The notes: generated by a model from the letters alone, not told the origin. A stretch of 64,000 nucleotides of DNA from Mortierella sp. BCC40632 (GCA_011634665.1 WAEK01000002.1:3056501-3120500); one strand, 5' to 3'; shown: positions 10,165 through 23,265, counted from the first letter of the stretch. A program made the numbers and translations.

Positions 10165-11780
10165 CTAGAATCCCTTGGGAAGAGGGCACCGGACCAGACC
10201 TTGTTCAGAGAGTACTCCTGCGATCAATATAGCACCATGTTTGCGATCAACAGCCGCAGTGGCCGAGGTCGAGATCAAACCACCATCATCTTGGATAACA
10301 GTCTCCACATGGTACTTGTTGCCAGGCTCAGGGCCTCTATCGGTGACGGCTTTCTTCAATTTGTCAATGAGGCTGTGCTCATGGGACAATTGTTCTTGCT
10401 GATGTTTCTCAGAATTCTTGCTGATCTTGACGACCTTGGAGGGGCCAGCAAGACGAGTATGAGGCACCTCGAGAGCAGCAACGAACTTGAGAGGTTGAAG
10501 GTGTCCTGCGAGAAAGACCGAGTCTGTGGTTGGATCATAGAAAGGATTATCAACGTAGTAATCGAATTTGATGAACGCCTCCAGTACAAGATCTGTAGGA
10601 TCCTTGGCCGCGGATCCCGAGCTGTGACGGGGTCGAAGGATGTAAAAGCCAGCACCATGGCATGCACTCATGTAAATCTCAGACTTGTCTGTATTTGCAG
10701 CTAGACCATTAGCCGAGATAACTCCCGTATATACAACCTTGGTCTGCTCAGGCGAATAGTAGACCAAGTTGCTCCATGGTCTGCGGGCAAACTCTAGATG
10801 AAACAGTAAAAAATGGGGTGGAGAGAAGCGGATCAACATCACTTGTGAAGGAGAGGAGAGGAGAAAAGCACTGCCCTTTGGTCATGCATGTAGTGATGCA
10901 GAGGACTCGCGTGAGGGGAGGTAAAGTGAGTGTGCTTCTACGCCCCAAACTTACCTTCAACCATCCTCAAAGTGCCGTTCTTATGGAGGTGGTCGTTAGT
11001 GACGTAAAAGGATCGGGGACTCGTGGCAAGGATATCGTTTGGAGTCTGAATAAGCTCGTGGCTAATCGTTTCCTTATAATGGATACTCTCATCGCCGATA
11101 GTGTATTCAAGGATCTCGACTACACTTCCGGTCCGACGGTGGTTGACCAAGAAAATGGTGAGCTCATTCTCTGAACGGAGGAACACGTCTAGGCCTGTAA
11201 AGACGCGGTCAGTGTCTTTGGGAAATCCAGCAATGTCGACAATCCTGTGTTGATCGTTCTAAGAGACGACAATATACATTCTGTTAGAATCCTGTTGACA
11301 TTTAATGGATAAACTTCATCTATCATGAGCTTGAGCGTATGAACGCTTCATTACCGCAAGGTCATAGATCACAAAGTCATCCTTGAATGCAGAGGCAACA
11401 GCCGAGTGGTTGCGCTTTCCCACAGGTGGAAACCAGCTCTTCCTCGACTCGGCGTGTCCACAGGCAGTGAAGGCGAGTCCTGATGGACGGTGGATGTAAA
11501 TGTCTTCACAAGCCTCAAGCTTGCCGATGGGTTTGCAGCCTTCAGTGTTGATTGCTGGAGGTGTTCCCAGCAAGATACCCGTGTCAATGATAGCATCCCT
11601 AATAAAGGTGAAGCTGGAGGCAGCAAGGATCACCAGTAGCGCCAGAGGCACTTTCCATGACGAAGATGAGGATGAGGAAGGTGAACTGCGCGGTGGAGAG
11701 CTGGGGCTGCCAGAACCTGAAGAGGAGCCTTGGGAAGCCCCAGCTCGAGATTTTTTGGAGGAGTTTTTGTCCGAAGGCAT
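10165..11780 (-). CDS. Membrane-anchored paraoxonase/arylesterase-like beta-propeller
   Basis: Three exons (11780-11355, 11258-10955, 10793-10165) join in phase to 452 residues. A Ser-rich cytosolic tail (residues 1-43) precedes one transmembrane segment (about 44-62, VPLALLVILAASSFTFI). The rest follows the PON pattern: CEDIYIHRPSGLAF, FTGLDVFL, LTIFLVNHRRTGSVVEI, LIQTPNDILATSPRSFYVTND, NGLAANTD, VDNPFYDPTTDSVFLAGH. The Asn/Asp residues in PNDI, TNDH and DNPF match the calcium ligands of six-bladed PON propellers. Known PONs hydrolyse lactones and aryl esters; the fungal substrate is unknown. The topology puts the propeller outside the cytosol. An odd acidic/Ser linker with EKHQQEQLSHEHS interrupts the last blade region. 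Confidence 0.8.
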
Positions 11781-12192
11781 GATCTCTCAGTTGATGGTGT
11801 GAAAGGGATAAAAAAGAAAAATAGGGTCAAAGAAGAAAGAGTGTGCGTGAGAGAGGGGGAGAAAGAGAGATAAAAAGTCAAAGGTGACCGTGAGAAGACG
11901 AGGACCGCAACAGAGGCCATATTAATCTTCGCTTATGAAAGACGCACTATTGGGTCTTTCCTCGCCAATGCAGACAAGCACAAGACACTCTCGATAAGCA
12001 CTTTGCGTGTCAACATACTCGGGCTTTTGTAGAGATAATGAAGTGAGGAGGTCCGAGCTTCGAGAAAGAGAAAGAGAGTGAGACGTCACCTTAATGAGCA
12101 AAGCCACATATCCGCAGATCAATGATGTGTTGATTGGAGGCGTCTGATTTCACCAACTCCTCTCCATCAAAACTCAACCCTCTTACGGCAGC
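11781..12192. promoter_or_regulatory. Divergent promoter region of PON-like gene and PRP19
   Basis: The two genes start head-to-head 412 bp apart. On the PON side the strand is CT-rich (11814-11880 read in reverse), like several 5' regions in this window. No specific site is recognised. Confidence 0.45.
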
Positions 12193-14298
12193 ATGTTTTG
12201 TGCAAGTAAGTCTTTGTGGTGATTAGAATGGCAGTAGCTCTAACAGTGAACAATAGCAGGAATAGATGCACTTCTAGATCTGACATTCCTGAATTAGTCG
12301 TGTGATGGCTCGGCAACAGCAGACAAGGATGGGACAATGACCACAAGGCGCGCTCTCCAAAGAGCTTTGTGATGCTAATCTCCTAGTCATTCTCAATCGC
12401 TTCTGGAACCGTAGTTTCTGGTGAGGCTCCCGAGCAGCCTGTAGTGTCGAAAAAGAGCGGTCAGGTCTATGAGCGCCGTCTGATTGTCAAGTATATCGAG
12501 GACAATGGCAAGGACCCAGTTACTGGCGAGGAGCTCACTGTTGACGACCTCCTTGACATCAAATCAAGTACGTTTACACTTACACTCTTACGGATGTCTG
12601 TCGTTCTAGCTTGATAATGACAATCCCGATCTCCGTATTGACTCGATGGTTCCTTTTTTTTTTTTTTTTTTTTTTGCACAATCATATTACCTCAATACTA
12701 CATCAACTCTTTGGCTATTAGCACCCGGCACTGTCAAGCCTCGCCCACCCACAATGACCTCAATCCCTTCCATCCTGAGTGTTTTGCAGAACGAATGGGA
12801 TAGCATTATGTTGGAGACATTTACGCTTAAGCAGCAGTACCAACAGGTTCGCCAGGAATTGAGTCACGCCCTTTATCAGCATGATGCTGCTTGCAGAGTC
12901 ATTGCACGTTTGATGAAGGAGCGCGATGCAGCTCGGGAGTAAGTTCACAGATTGCGATCGAGTGATCTAAAAAGAAGAAGAGGAAGAAAAGCTAGCACAA
13001 ATGTGCTGTTCGTTCTAGGAAACTGGAAAACATGCTAACCGGTATTGCATTTGTTGTTCATCTGTAGGGCACTTGCCAATGTTCAAGCACATATTGGTAC
13101 AAAGGCACCAGCAACTGAAGAGGCCGCGGATGTCACAATGGCAGAGGCAGGACCAGGACTACCTGCAAATGTGATTGAAAAGCTGGAAGAAACAACGGCA
13201 GTCTTGTCAAAGACTCGTAAGCGCAAGCCCAACACCACAGCAGAAGCTATTCAAACATATTCGCAGCGCAAGGTCTTCCCAGGCCTTCATGCTGCTCGAT
13301 CTCCAGGAATTTCGGCAATGGATCTGGATTCCAAGAATAACCGAATCTTGACTGGAGGCAATGACAAGAATGCTTTGATCTTTAGCCAATCGGAAGAGAA
13401 GGTTGTTGCTACGCTCAAGGGACACTCGAAGAAGATTACCCATGTGGCCTGGAATGGTCGTGACGAAGAAAATGATATCGCTCTGACAGCCAGTGTGGAC
13501 CACACAGTCAAGATCTGGAGCGCTGCAGACAAGAACTACAGCTGTGCCCACACCATCTCTGGACATTCGGCAGAGGTGACTGGATTGAGCGTTCACCCAA
13601 CCAAGGACTATGTCGCCACTGCATCTATGGACTCTACTTGGGCTTTCCACGACATTCAGACTGGTGAAACCTTGATGACAGTCCGTGGCGATGATTCCAC
13701 AAGTGGATATTCCTCGGCCGCATTCCATCCAGATGGACTTTTGCTTGGCACAGGAACAGGCAGCTCTGCAGTCAAGATTTGGGATGTTCGTTCCAGAGAT
13801 TCTGTGGCTACGTTTGAGGGACATACTGGAGCAGTCAAGAGTCTTGCATTCAGTGAGAATGGATATCTGCTTGCGGCTGCAGGAGAGGATAACCAGGTTA
13901 ACATCTGGAACTTGAGAACTCTGGAAGTTGTGCAAAAGCTTAAGGTTGCAGATCAAGGTGTCATCCACTCTCTTGCCTGGGACCAGTCAGGAACATATCT
14001 TGGTGTTGGTGGTACCGATATTCGGTAAGTGCATCACCTACTCCAAACCGTCGCTTGCTATGTCACTGCCCACTAATAGCCTCTACTACTAAGCAATATT
14101 TACTAACCCTTCATGCAATTCCCCTATTCCTTTTCTGTTTCGTTTCATAGTATCTTCAAGGTAAAGACATGGCAGGAGCTGGCCAACCTGACGGAAAACA
14201 CAGCCGAGATCACTGGCCTCAAGTTCGGACCCCTGGGCGATTACTTGGTTGCTGGAGGGTTGGATCGTAGTCTTCGTGTCTTTGGAGTCGCTGAATAA
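12193..14298 (+). CDS. PRP19: PRP19 pre-mRNA-processing factor, U-box ubiquitin ligase
   Basis: Five exons (12193-12205, 12415-12567, 12722-12938, 13068-14024, 14151-14298) join in phase to 495 residues, the usual length of PRP19. Exon 1 is only 13 nt, encoding Met-Phe-Cys-Ala; it joins to [16 protein letters not shown], the start of the U-box (residues 1-60). Residues 60-140 form the coiled-coil tetramerisation region ([20 protein letters not shown]). The WD40 propeller fills about 200-495, with repeats such as [26 protein letters not shown] and [15 protein letters not shown]19 is the E3 ligase core of the NineTeen complex, needed for spliceosome activation and DNA-damage response. The short first exon and the 209-nt first intron make the start easy to miss. 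Confidence 0.95.
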
Positions 14299-14982
14299 GT
14301 AGCAACAATGAGGGATGGGAAAAAACTAAATACCCCGGACGAAGCTTTTTGTAAGGGTACCCTCAACCAAAGACCCCCCTCCTCCTCTTCTTCTTATGCC
14401 ACCTCATTTCTACAGCCTTACCACCCTATAAACTTGCCCATGCTCACTTTATTATTATCTTTCTCTTTTCAAATGGTTTGTCGATGGTCTTTCGTCATTA
14501 AACCCGAGGGCGCCTTTTCATTCTTTCTTTCATCTATTCTTGGGGCTCAACAAACGAGAAGGGTGTCAAAGCCAAGAACTCTCTTAACAGTAAATTTTGG
14601 GATGAGGAGAAGGAAGAGGTGAGGACACCCTCTATTATGCATGGGCAAACAGTTCGTCTACAAGGGACTTCTGAAATAGAAGGTCCAACTTCAGGCGCAT
14701 GATTCCCTAGACTTGTTTTGATGTCCAAGGTTGATCCGCGGGGCGAGTCTGTGCGTTTGAGACAGTGCCCCTTAAATTAGATAGTAAACCTGGGCGATTG
14801 TCATGCACTGATGCACATGCATCTCCTGCGACCTGATAGATGAACTCATTGGAGCCTTTAGTTACAGCTGTCGACAATTCGGGATCATTTGCCTAGGCTA
14901 CCACGAACTGCACTCTCTCTCAGGACATTTAGAGCGAGAAGCCAAGCCAGAATAAAAGACCAGTGCGACCTGGATTGGGACC
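14299..14982. other. Intergenic
   Basis: Holds the PRP19 3' region and the promoter of the CLC gene. I see no gene or striking structure. Confidence 0.5.
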
Positions 14983-15746
14983 ATGCAACATAATACACAG
15001 GAGGGACTTCTTGGACCCTATAGGTACTTTTTTTTTTTTTGTTCATTGAGGGAACCAAAAAGAACATCTTGTCCAACAGGTCATTTAGGTTCACTTGGGA
15101 CCTATTAAGAAAGAAAAAAACAACAAATATACGGAGAGGCCACAGCCAGTGATACAGGACTTGCCAAGCTAAGAGTACCCTTTCTCTTATTATTGTCATT
15201 ACTCTTTCCTTGGACCAAACCAGCTTCCAGAGTTTTCTTGATCGGTTTCCGGCACCACTTCATCCAGACCTGTTTAACGAACCCACAGGATATGAGAAGG
15301 CTCTCCAGGAAGTCAAGCAATATGAGGATTTTACTACCATTGGTAAAAATCCAATGAATTAGAACGACTGGAAGCATACGACCCATGCCGAACACGAGCT
15401 GTTATTAAGATGGCCGATCCGTTTGTTTCGCCTTGGTTTTTTCTTTTCTTTTTGCTTTTTGTTTTGTTAGATTGGGTCCAGGACGCCATTCGTGAACGGT
15501 ATCGTCAGACAGCCAAAGTCTCTGAAGGGAACAACACATGGATGTCATTTTTATACGACTCGTATGAGGCAGGACAAGCATGGCTCGTCGTCACTCTTGT
15601 CGGTAAATGCCTCTTTGGACTGTCCCCATAAAGAAGAAGAAGAAAAAGACCAGGAACATATCGGTCGAAATTGTCGATACCTTTCTTTCTTCGAAATGGA
15701 TCATACTCACCTTTCTCCTCCCTTCTCTGGATTGAATGCTATGGAA

Positions 15747-15777
<31 letters not shown>

Positions 15778-18470
15778 TTAGGCATTGTTATCGGTGTGAA
15801 TGCGGCCTTCATCGCAATCACTACAGAGTGGCTCTCGGATATTAAGCTAGGGCGATGTTCCTATGCTTGGTGGTTGAACCAAAAGTTTTGTTGCTGGGGT
15901 GTCGAATCTGAAGGTTAGGACTCGTTGCATTTTTTTTTCTAGAGGCATGCCTAGTTCTCAGCTGTTCTTTTCTTTTCTTTTTTTTCCCGGTGAATTTGAA
16001 TTACTAACCTCGCTCTTCTGTTCTGACTGCCGTAATAGATGGCTACTGTGATCTGTGGAGCCCATGGAGTGGATTCACATTGATTGACTACGTTTTCTAC
16101 TTATTCTTTGCGGTATGTTGGATCATCGGTAGACTCGTATCAACTCGACTCAAGCCTATGCCACATACATGGACATTTCCTAAACAATCTGTTTTATATG
16201 TATTCTTTTTTTTTTTTTTTTGTACTGGACGCGACATATCCGACTCTATGAATAGACGACATTTGCAGCCTCAGCAGCGTTTCTGGTGAAAAGATATGCT
16301 CGCTATGCGGCAGGATCAGGCATCTCGGAAATCAAATGCATTCTCGGTAATCACACAACCACATTGGCAGGTTCTTAAGAGATAGCCCACTTTTTTTTTT
16401 TTTTTTTTTTTTTTTTTTACGCACTAATATGATCTTTGTTCTTTTCTTTTCTTTCTTTTTTTCCCGATAGCTGGATTTATCATGAAGGGGTACTTGGGAG
16501 GACGAACATTAATCATCAAAAGCTTGGGACTGGCAATGTCTGTGGCGGCCAATTTGAGTGTGGGTAAAGAGGGGCCGTCGATCCATATTGCATGTTGTGC
16601 AGGACATATTGTCGCCCGCCTCTTTCCCAAATACCAACGAAGTCGCGCCAAATCCAGAGAGATCATCTCTGCATCTGCAGCAGCAGGTGTTGCAGTAGCT
16701 TTCGGAGCACCCATTGGAGGTGTCTTGTTTTCATTCGAGGTAAGGACAACAATCGCCAGTAGCAAACTACAGTTTTGAAGATGATGCTCGTATGTTACTG
16801 CGGACTAAATGGTAACGCTATGATCTAATGAATAGGAAATGAGCAACCACTTCCCTGCCAAGACAATGTGGAGGAGTTTCTTTTGCGCCTTGGTAGCCAC
16901 GGTGACCTTGCAGACGATGAATCCTTACCGGACAGGAAAGTTGGTCATGTTCCAGGTGTCATACGACCGAGATTGGCACTTTTTCGAGATTATCTTTTTT
17001 GTTTTCCTCGGAATCTTTGGAGTATGTTGCTGTAATCAAGGGGTTGATTTAAAAAGAAAGAGAGAAGAGGTCTTTGCCAGACCAGCCTATGCCCAGCACC
17101 ACTAACAACATCTTTTACTGGCATCGTGCACACATTTACTTGGTTACCTTTTGAATAGGGTCTTTATGGAGCCTTTATCATCAAGTACAATCTTAAAGTA
17201 CAGCTTGTGAGGAAAAAATATCTTGGGGACTATGGTGTGATCGAAGCAGCAACTTTGGCGTTCATTACCTGCTTGTTTGCCTACTGGAACATCTTCATGA
17301 AGATCGACATGGCCGAGAGCATGAGCATTCTCTTTCGAGAATGTGAAGGGTCGGAGGACTACATGGGTCTGTGCCAACCCGAGAACACATGGAGGATGGT
17401 CGCGCTCTTGTTCCTTGCATTAGTGATGCGTATTGCTACCTGTACTATCTCGTATGGTGCAAAGGTTCCTGCTGGAATTTTCGTCCCTTCCATGGCCATT
17501 GGTGCCTTGTTTGGTCGAATGGTCGGATTGATTGTCCGTGCAGCGCAAGTGGCCTATCCAGGATCAATGCTGTTCTCCAGCTGTAAGCCCGATGTCCCCT
17601 GTATTACCCCAGGAACATATGCCTTCCTTGGAGCAGCAGCAGCACTAGGCGGAGTAATGCGACTGACTGTCTGTGTGGTGGTAATCATGTTTGAGCTTAC
17701 AGGAGCTTTGAACTATATCTTGCCCACGATGATCACGCTGATGGTGACCAAGACGGTTGGTGACTACTTTGGCAGAGGCGGAATTGCAGATCGATATATC
17801 CGACTGAATGGATATCCTTTCCTGGACAAGGAGGAGCATTCGTTTGGTATTGCAGTTTCTCAGGTGATGAAGCGGAGCGTTACCGTTTTACCAGCTTCGG
17901 GCACTCGACTGGACCATGTGGAGAACCTGCTGGCAACCACCAACTACCAAGGGTTCCCCATCGTAGAGGATGCAACGTCCAAGACATTGATTGGATACAT
18001 TGGACGACAGGAACTTCGATATGTCATTGACAAGGCCAAGAGGTCTCGTAATGTGTCTTCAACGGCCCACTGTTTCTTCCGACCTGGAAGCATGGAATCA
18101 CGTCAGCATATGGAGCAACAAAGCGGTATGGGAGGTATGGATCATACGAATATGCGACGTCCATCAAACGCCTCTGGAGAGAGCGATATTGGAGCAGGTA
18201 CTGCAACCTCGCGGAGAGAGAGTGCGACCAACTACGTGGACTTTGGTCCCTTTATCGATCAGGTAAATATGAGGAGGAGGAAGATGAATATCACAGCACG
18301 ATTAAGGCCATGTGATTGACTAAATGATGGCTAACTGTTCCTTTCTCTTAAAATTTAAAAAATTCCATAAAATAGACTCCAATCGCAGTTCATCCAAAAC
18401 TGCCTCTCGAGACTGTTATGGAGTTTTTCAAGAAGATGGGGTAAGTTGATTCTGATGGACCACTCTTTCG

Positions 18471-18504
<34 letters not shown>

Positions 18505-19189
18505 GACAGGCAATCAAGCAAACAATTACCCTTCTAACAAAAAGCTCATACTTATTGTCAACAACAGACCGCGAGTGATTTTGGTCGAGCACCAAGGAGA
18601 GCTAGTGGGACTAATCACGATCAAGGATTTGCTCAAATATATTACAAGAACTGAAGCATTGGATGAAGAGGAGAGTGAGTTCGAGTTACCCACAGAGCGA
18701 CCACGTCGAAACGATAGAGGACATGATTCGTCAAGGCAATGGTGGTCAGCTGTAAGAGGAGGCAGTGGAAGTCGATTCGGCAGTGGCCTTTTGAATGGAG
18801 GCGTTTCTGGCTATGACTCTGACCGAGATCGCGAAGATGACTATCGTAGCCAAGGTCTATCGACCTCGTCGTCAGGATTTGGAGGCAAGGGTGTTGACAA
18901 TCCACACCAAGACCTATATAGTGCTAGTAGCAATAGCGGCATCAATATTTCACGGTCAGGGAGAAGTCCTAGCGTTAGTGGTAGAACGTTCGCTAGCTCA
19001 ATTGGGTCATTTAGGGACCGAATTGAGTTGACGGAGAACAACAGCTCTCATTTGTTGGGTCGGTCAGGGAGCACGGGCCGAGGCGATATTTTGTTTGACC
19101 ATAGAGACTATGACGACCTTGATGTGGATGATGAAATTGAGGACCGTGATGAAGGAGAGGTCCAACTACCATCTGTAGACAGGCGTTAA
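14983..19189 (+). CDS. CLC-type chloride/proton exchanger, Gef1-like
   Basis: Eleven exons: 14983-15023, 15224-15342, 15471-15602, 15782-15913, 16039-16112, 16256-16346, 16471-16739, 16836-17021, 17159-18262, 18376-18440, 18568-19189. All phases agree, giving 944 residues. Signature motifs are present: GSGISE (186-191), GKEGP (228-232) and GIFVPSM. E230 is the gating glutamate and E337 in HFFEIIFF matches the proton glutamate, so this should be a 2Cl-/H+ antiporter of Golgi/vacuole type rather than a channel. Two CBS domains follow (one in exon 9, one across exons 10-11) with a Ser-rich insert between them, then an Asp/Ser-rich cytosolic tail. The first exon ([13 protein letters not shown]) is inferred from phase and splice sites and is less certain than the rest. 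Gef1 homologues acidify and charge-balance vesicles and affect copper loading. Confidence 0.92.
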
Positions 19190-21029
19190 CAACTCCTATA
19201 CATACATATACAATGGTGATTGCAAATAAAAAAAAATCCTGCATGTAGATAGCTGGCGTGGCGAGGTCCTTATTTATTTACTTATCGTCATGCCCGGCGC
19301 CACAGAGGCGTCGCTTTATTGTCTACTATCTATTAGTCAATTGAACCGACACTTCATCGTGTCGTAAGATTGCCGGACAATGTCTCACGGAGCAAGCGTT
19401 CATCTCCCCTATCTCAGTCGAACGAGTCTCCATCGTTTGGCGTATGGGATCGCTTTGAAGATATCCCGTATCATTTGCAGCCCTTTGAGAATCCAAACTC
19501 AATTCCAAGACTCGCATGAAAGGATTGTCTGCCTGAGGAAAAAGAATAATATAGATGTCATTTCAAGCCTTTGTCTGACCGCAACATTGGTATTCAGTAC
19601 ATCACTCTTGTCCCTCTCACCCCTCCTTCATCTTCTGAGGGTCGGTGCGCCAGCCAATGGAAAAGGATGCGGGCTAGTCCTTTGCTCAAATAGAACGAAG
19701 GGGGAGGGGAGAGCTACACTCCCGGAAACTAAGATGGGGACACGGACCTAAAAGAAAGATAAAGCATGTGTATAATGCCCAATGACGGAGATCAAGTCGA
19801 CGCGAGAGCACCAGAGTGAACCCCTATGCTTTTCTCCCCTTCTTTTTTTTTTTACATCCACATCCCCCTCTTCACCTCTTCTCTGTGTCTTCTCTGTTTT
19901 CTATCTCCCTTTTTTCCCGCATGGTCAACGCGAGACGGGGCGAGACGAGGCCAAGGCAAAAGGCGAGGCGAGACGGAGCGAGACGATGCGAAACGAGACG
20001 GCTCCACTCTTGCGGAAGTGTCTTCTTCTTTCTCTCATGGGTTAAAAAAAAAAGGACTGCTCTTTGTTTAACAGAGAGCTGCCATTTGCTATCTTGAGTC
20101 CATTCAGTCAGTTGGACAATAAAGAGGTCGTTACTGTTGTCGTCCTTTCGGAAAAGAAGGGAAAGGAAAAAAAGAAAGAAACGGATGAACAACGTGGATT
20201 CTAGATCGTTCTTACCTTAACCCTGATGCTGTGTTGACCCTCGCACGATAGGAAGCTTTAGTTTCTCACGCATCAAAGTTTGCAGCCTGGATCGGTGTGA
20301 GTGTGTGGGGAAGAAATATTACACATCCGTGCGTACGCGACGGCGACAGAACCAAAGAATAAAGAGCTCGAAAGGGAGCAGATGCCCAGAGCCACAAGGA
20401 TGCCCAACATAGTAAGGGAACCCAACAGGCAGACTAGACGGGTGGGTGAGCTGAGCTCGTGACTGTCCTGGACCAATGGAACTTTTAGCCCAGCGGGCTC
20501 TTGTGGCTCGGGCACGCGGGCAGTGCTTGGAGGGTACGAAAACCGCGTTCGAAGGACACAGGCCTGGGGACCGAGCGATGTCCCATACAATGCACAACGA
20601 GACTAGCGCTGTTTTTTTTTAGGATAGTGTTTCTCTTCTTTCTTTCTCTTTCTTTCTCTCTTTTTCTCTCTTTTCTTTCTTTTTCCTTCCTTTGACTCTT
20701 GTCGCCCAACTCCACCCTTTCCGGAATCACTCGACACCGTGCCTCGACTCTCCTCGATCCCTATCCAGTAGTCCGTAACCACGACCATACACAAACACAC
20801 ATAAAAGACACTTAACGGCCTTATTCTTCACACAACTCCTTGAACGCGCACTCGGATCTTCATCCTTCTTCATCCTTCTCTCGAGACTGGCACCAGGCAC
20901 ATATCCTGTACTCCCCACCGATTTTTCTAGAGGAGTTTCCAATCCTAAAAAATCGACGCATCTTTCTCTTCCTCCCACCCAGTAACAAATTTCCTCCTCC
21001 TCCTTCTCCCCTCTCCAAATCCAGGCAGC
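19190..21029. other. Long intergenic region
   Basis: Only weak overlapping ORFs are seen. A degenerate GCGAGACG-like repeat lies at 19929-20001 and a CT-rich stretch at 20634-20700. The last 300 bp are C/T-rich and are probably the promoter and 5' UTR of the next gene. Confidence 0.5.
19929..20001. repeat. Degenerate GCGAGACG-type short tandem repeat
   Basis: The octamer GCGAGACG and close variants (GCGAGGC, GCGAAACGAGACG) recur about six times within 73 bp. No coding role is evident. Confidence 0.55.
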
Positions 21030-23265
21030 ATGCTCGTTTCACCAATTCGCACTAGCAACCCTTACTCGCTGGCAGGTAAGATGAAGAGGAGGCAGACATC
21101 CTTACTTGGCCCAACAAAAGAGAAAAGCTGGAAAGTAAAGGGGCGGCGCTTCCAAGACGAGGCATTAATCTCTTTTAGCGCCAAAAAGATAGCCCAGCCG
21201 GCTGTTGGGGGGGGGGAACGGCGGTAGCAGCGGCAAAGAGCGGAAAGGAAGCGAAGTGTACATTGTAGAAATAAGGTCCCCCGTGCATACAGCGAGAATA
21301 ACAAGACAGTGGTGTGGGCGTTGGGTGGGCCATAGTGTGCTCTCGGTGGCACAAGGAACTGGGTCAAGAAAAAAAGGAAGTAGAGTGCAATGAAAGCAGA
21401 TGAAGTGACCATGACATAAGGAACATAGAAAGAGGTTGGTAACTTCTTCGTCTTCTCCTGTGGGAATAATACCGCACGCAGAGATGTTCCCGGCCTTCCA
21501 ACCAACTCTTTTTTCACTCGTCTGCAAATGTTAGCACTGCGCTGGGTTTGGGACACTGCCTATGAGTTCCCTTCCGGGGCTTGAGAAACCGGCCCTTAGG
21601 GTGTGGCAATGGCGCACGGGGCACGCCTCCCCATTCTCCTGGCTGTGCTTGTGCCTGGCACATCTACACACCCCTCAAGTGTAGGAACCTTGTAGAGACC
21701 TTGTTGGCACGCTCGGGGCCTAGTAACCTTCCTTGTTCTCGCCAGCTCAATTTTTGCATGAGTAGAATCCTTATATCCTTTCCGAGCATAGCCTGAGGAA
21801 CCCCCCTGAACTGGTCTTGACCACTTGCACCTCTGTATTCTCCAAATACCCTCATCTTTATGTACATCCAACATGAAGATACTAACAGTAAACACTCGGT
21901 TTTTTTTTCCGCCGCTTGTATCTCACTGTGAATGGTCTGGGACCCGGATTGACCCTGTTCACATCAATCATAGGCTGTACTGCTTCCTCTGTCAAGCTTT
22001 CAGGGGATCGACCGACTCGTCCAGTGGTCTTTAGATCTACATCCTCATCTTCGATCCCACGGGTACCTAGTTTACAAACTACACAAGACCCGGAACGAGC
22101 GGCCTCTGTTGCTCCTGATATGCCCTCACCTCCACTGACTCCAAATGATATTGCCATACAAGGCTTGGTTGCTGACGGTGGCTGCACCCATGCTGATGAC
22201 ATATTTTTGTCTCTCAAGCATCCAATGACAAGACCCGTCTTAAGCCCACTCTCAATTGAACGTCTTGCTAGCTCAGCGCCGTCTGTGATCTCACCTCTTG
22301 AAGCCCGTTCGATGACCCATCCCACGACCGGTTTCACGTTCTCGACTAATATCCCAGACAACCAAGCCAAGGAAGAGCGTGAGATCTATGAGCGATTTCT
22401 TAGTGCGATGGAAGATGACTATTGGAAAAGCGTTTCTACAGTGCGAACGACCTATTTTTTCGATGGCATTGGACGTGGCGGCGGATTTCTTTCGGTAGGA
22501 ACAAAAAAGTGTTTCCTCAACAAATATGGTGAACCCCCCCCCCAAAAAAAAGAGGATGGACTTATAGTGCTAACTATCCTGGGTCTCTTTTGGCACAATC
22601 GTGTTTGAATAGATTCCTCATCTTGCATCGCATGGTAACGCCAAGACAAATGCCATTTGTCGCCTTCTCGAGGCATGGTTGACTAAGAAGCTGGTTGAGC
22701 CAACGATCTCTGATAGCATCCCTGTGCTCGAGGACAATATCGAAAGCTCTGTTCTCTCGATAGAACAACATTTGCGTCAAGATCCCAAGGTCTGGGCAGG
22801 CATCTCAAAGTCATCTATCCGTATTCGGTGCGGTCATGTCTTTCTGCTCGACACTTGCTGCGACGACGAGACCATCGTGCATCTGGGGGCGGACGAATTC
22901 TATCAGGACGTACGTATTAATCGCCCATTCAGTTCTCTGTTTTCGATCATAGCAAAACACGGTAGATGTTCGCAGGGGAGAAGAGAGAAGAGAAATCTGG
23001 GAAGGGGAGAGAGAGAGAGAGAGAGGTTCCATTGCTAGGGTATACTAATATGAACTTATAATAGTATCCGCTCTTCGTTGACGTGGAAATCAAGATGCAA
23101 TGCGATACGAGCAATTCTCTAAAAGAGCAGCCAGTCGATATCTTGATTGCATTCCAAAATATTGTGAATGGTAACAAAGACAAGGACTCGGCTCGGCCTT
23201 ATATCCACCAAGTGGTTATCGAAGAGTCGAGACGTCGACCATCACAGGACGCTCCAAAAGTTTAA
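21030..23265 (+). CDS. Unrecognised protein, 354 residues
   Basis: Exons 21030-21075, 21974-22494, 22613-22909 and 23065-23265 join in phase. The first intron would be 898 nt, the longest in the window, so the first exon (MLVSPIRTSNPYSLAG) is less certain than the others. Residues 1-115 are Ser/Pro/Thr-rich with SSSSIPRVPS and PSPPLTPND, likely disordered and containing Ser/Thr-Pro sites. From about 120 a folded domain starts: YERFLSAMEDDYWKSV, then YFFDGIGRGGGFLS, NAICRLLEAWLTKKLV, VLSIEQHL and IRIRCGHVFLLDTCCDDE, ending in IVNGNKDKDSARPYIHQVVI. I do not recognise the fold; there is no signal peptide or membrane segment. The donor at 22495 (GTAGGA) is non-optimal but is the one that keeps frame. 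Confidence 0.6.

Noticed and set aside
13207..13968. 253-codon minus-strand ORF
   Set aside because: Antisense to PRP19 WD40 exon 4; no splice context or recognisable protein.
21076..21973. Separate small gene inside the 898-nt intron
   Set aside because: ORFs on both strands overlap and have no recognisable content; AG candidates before 21973 bring in a stop.
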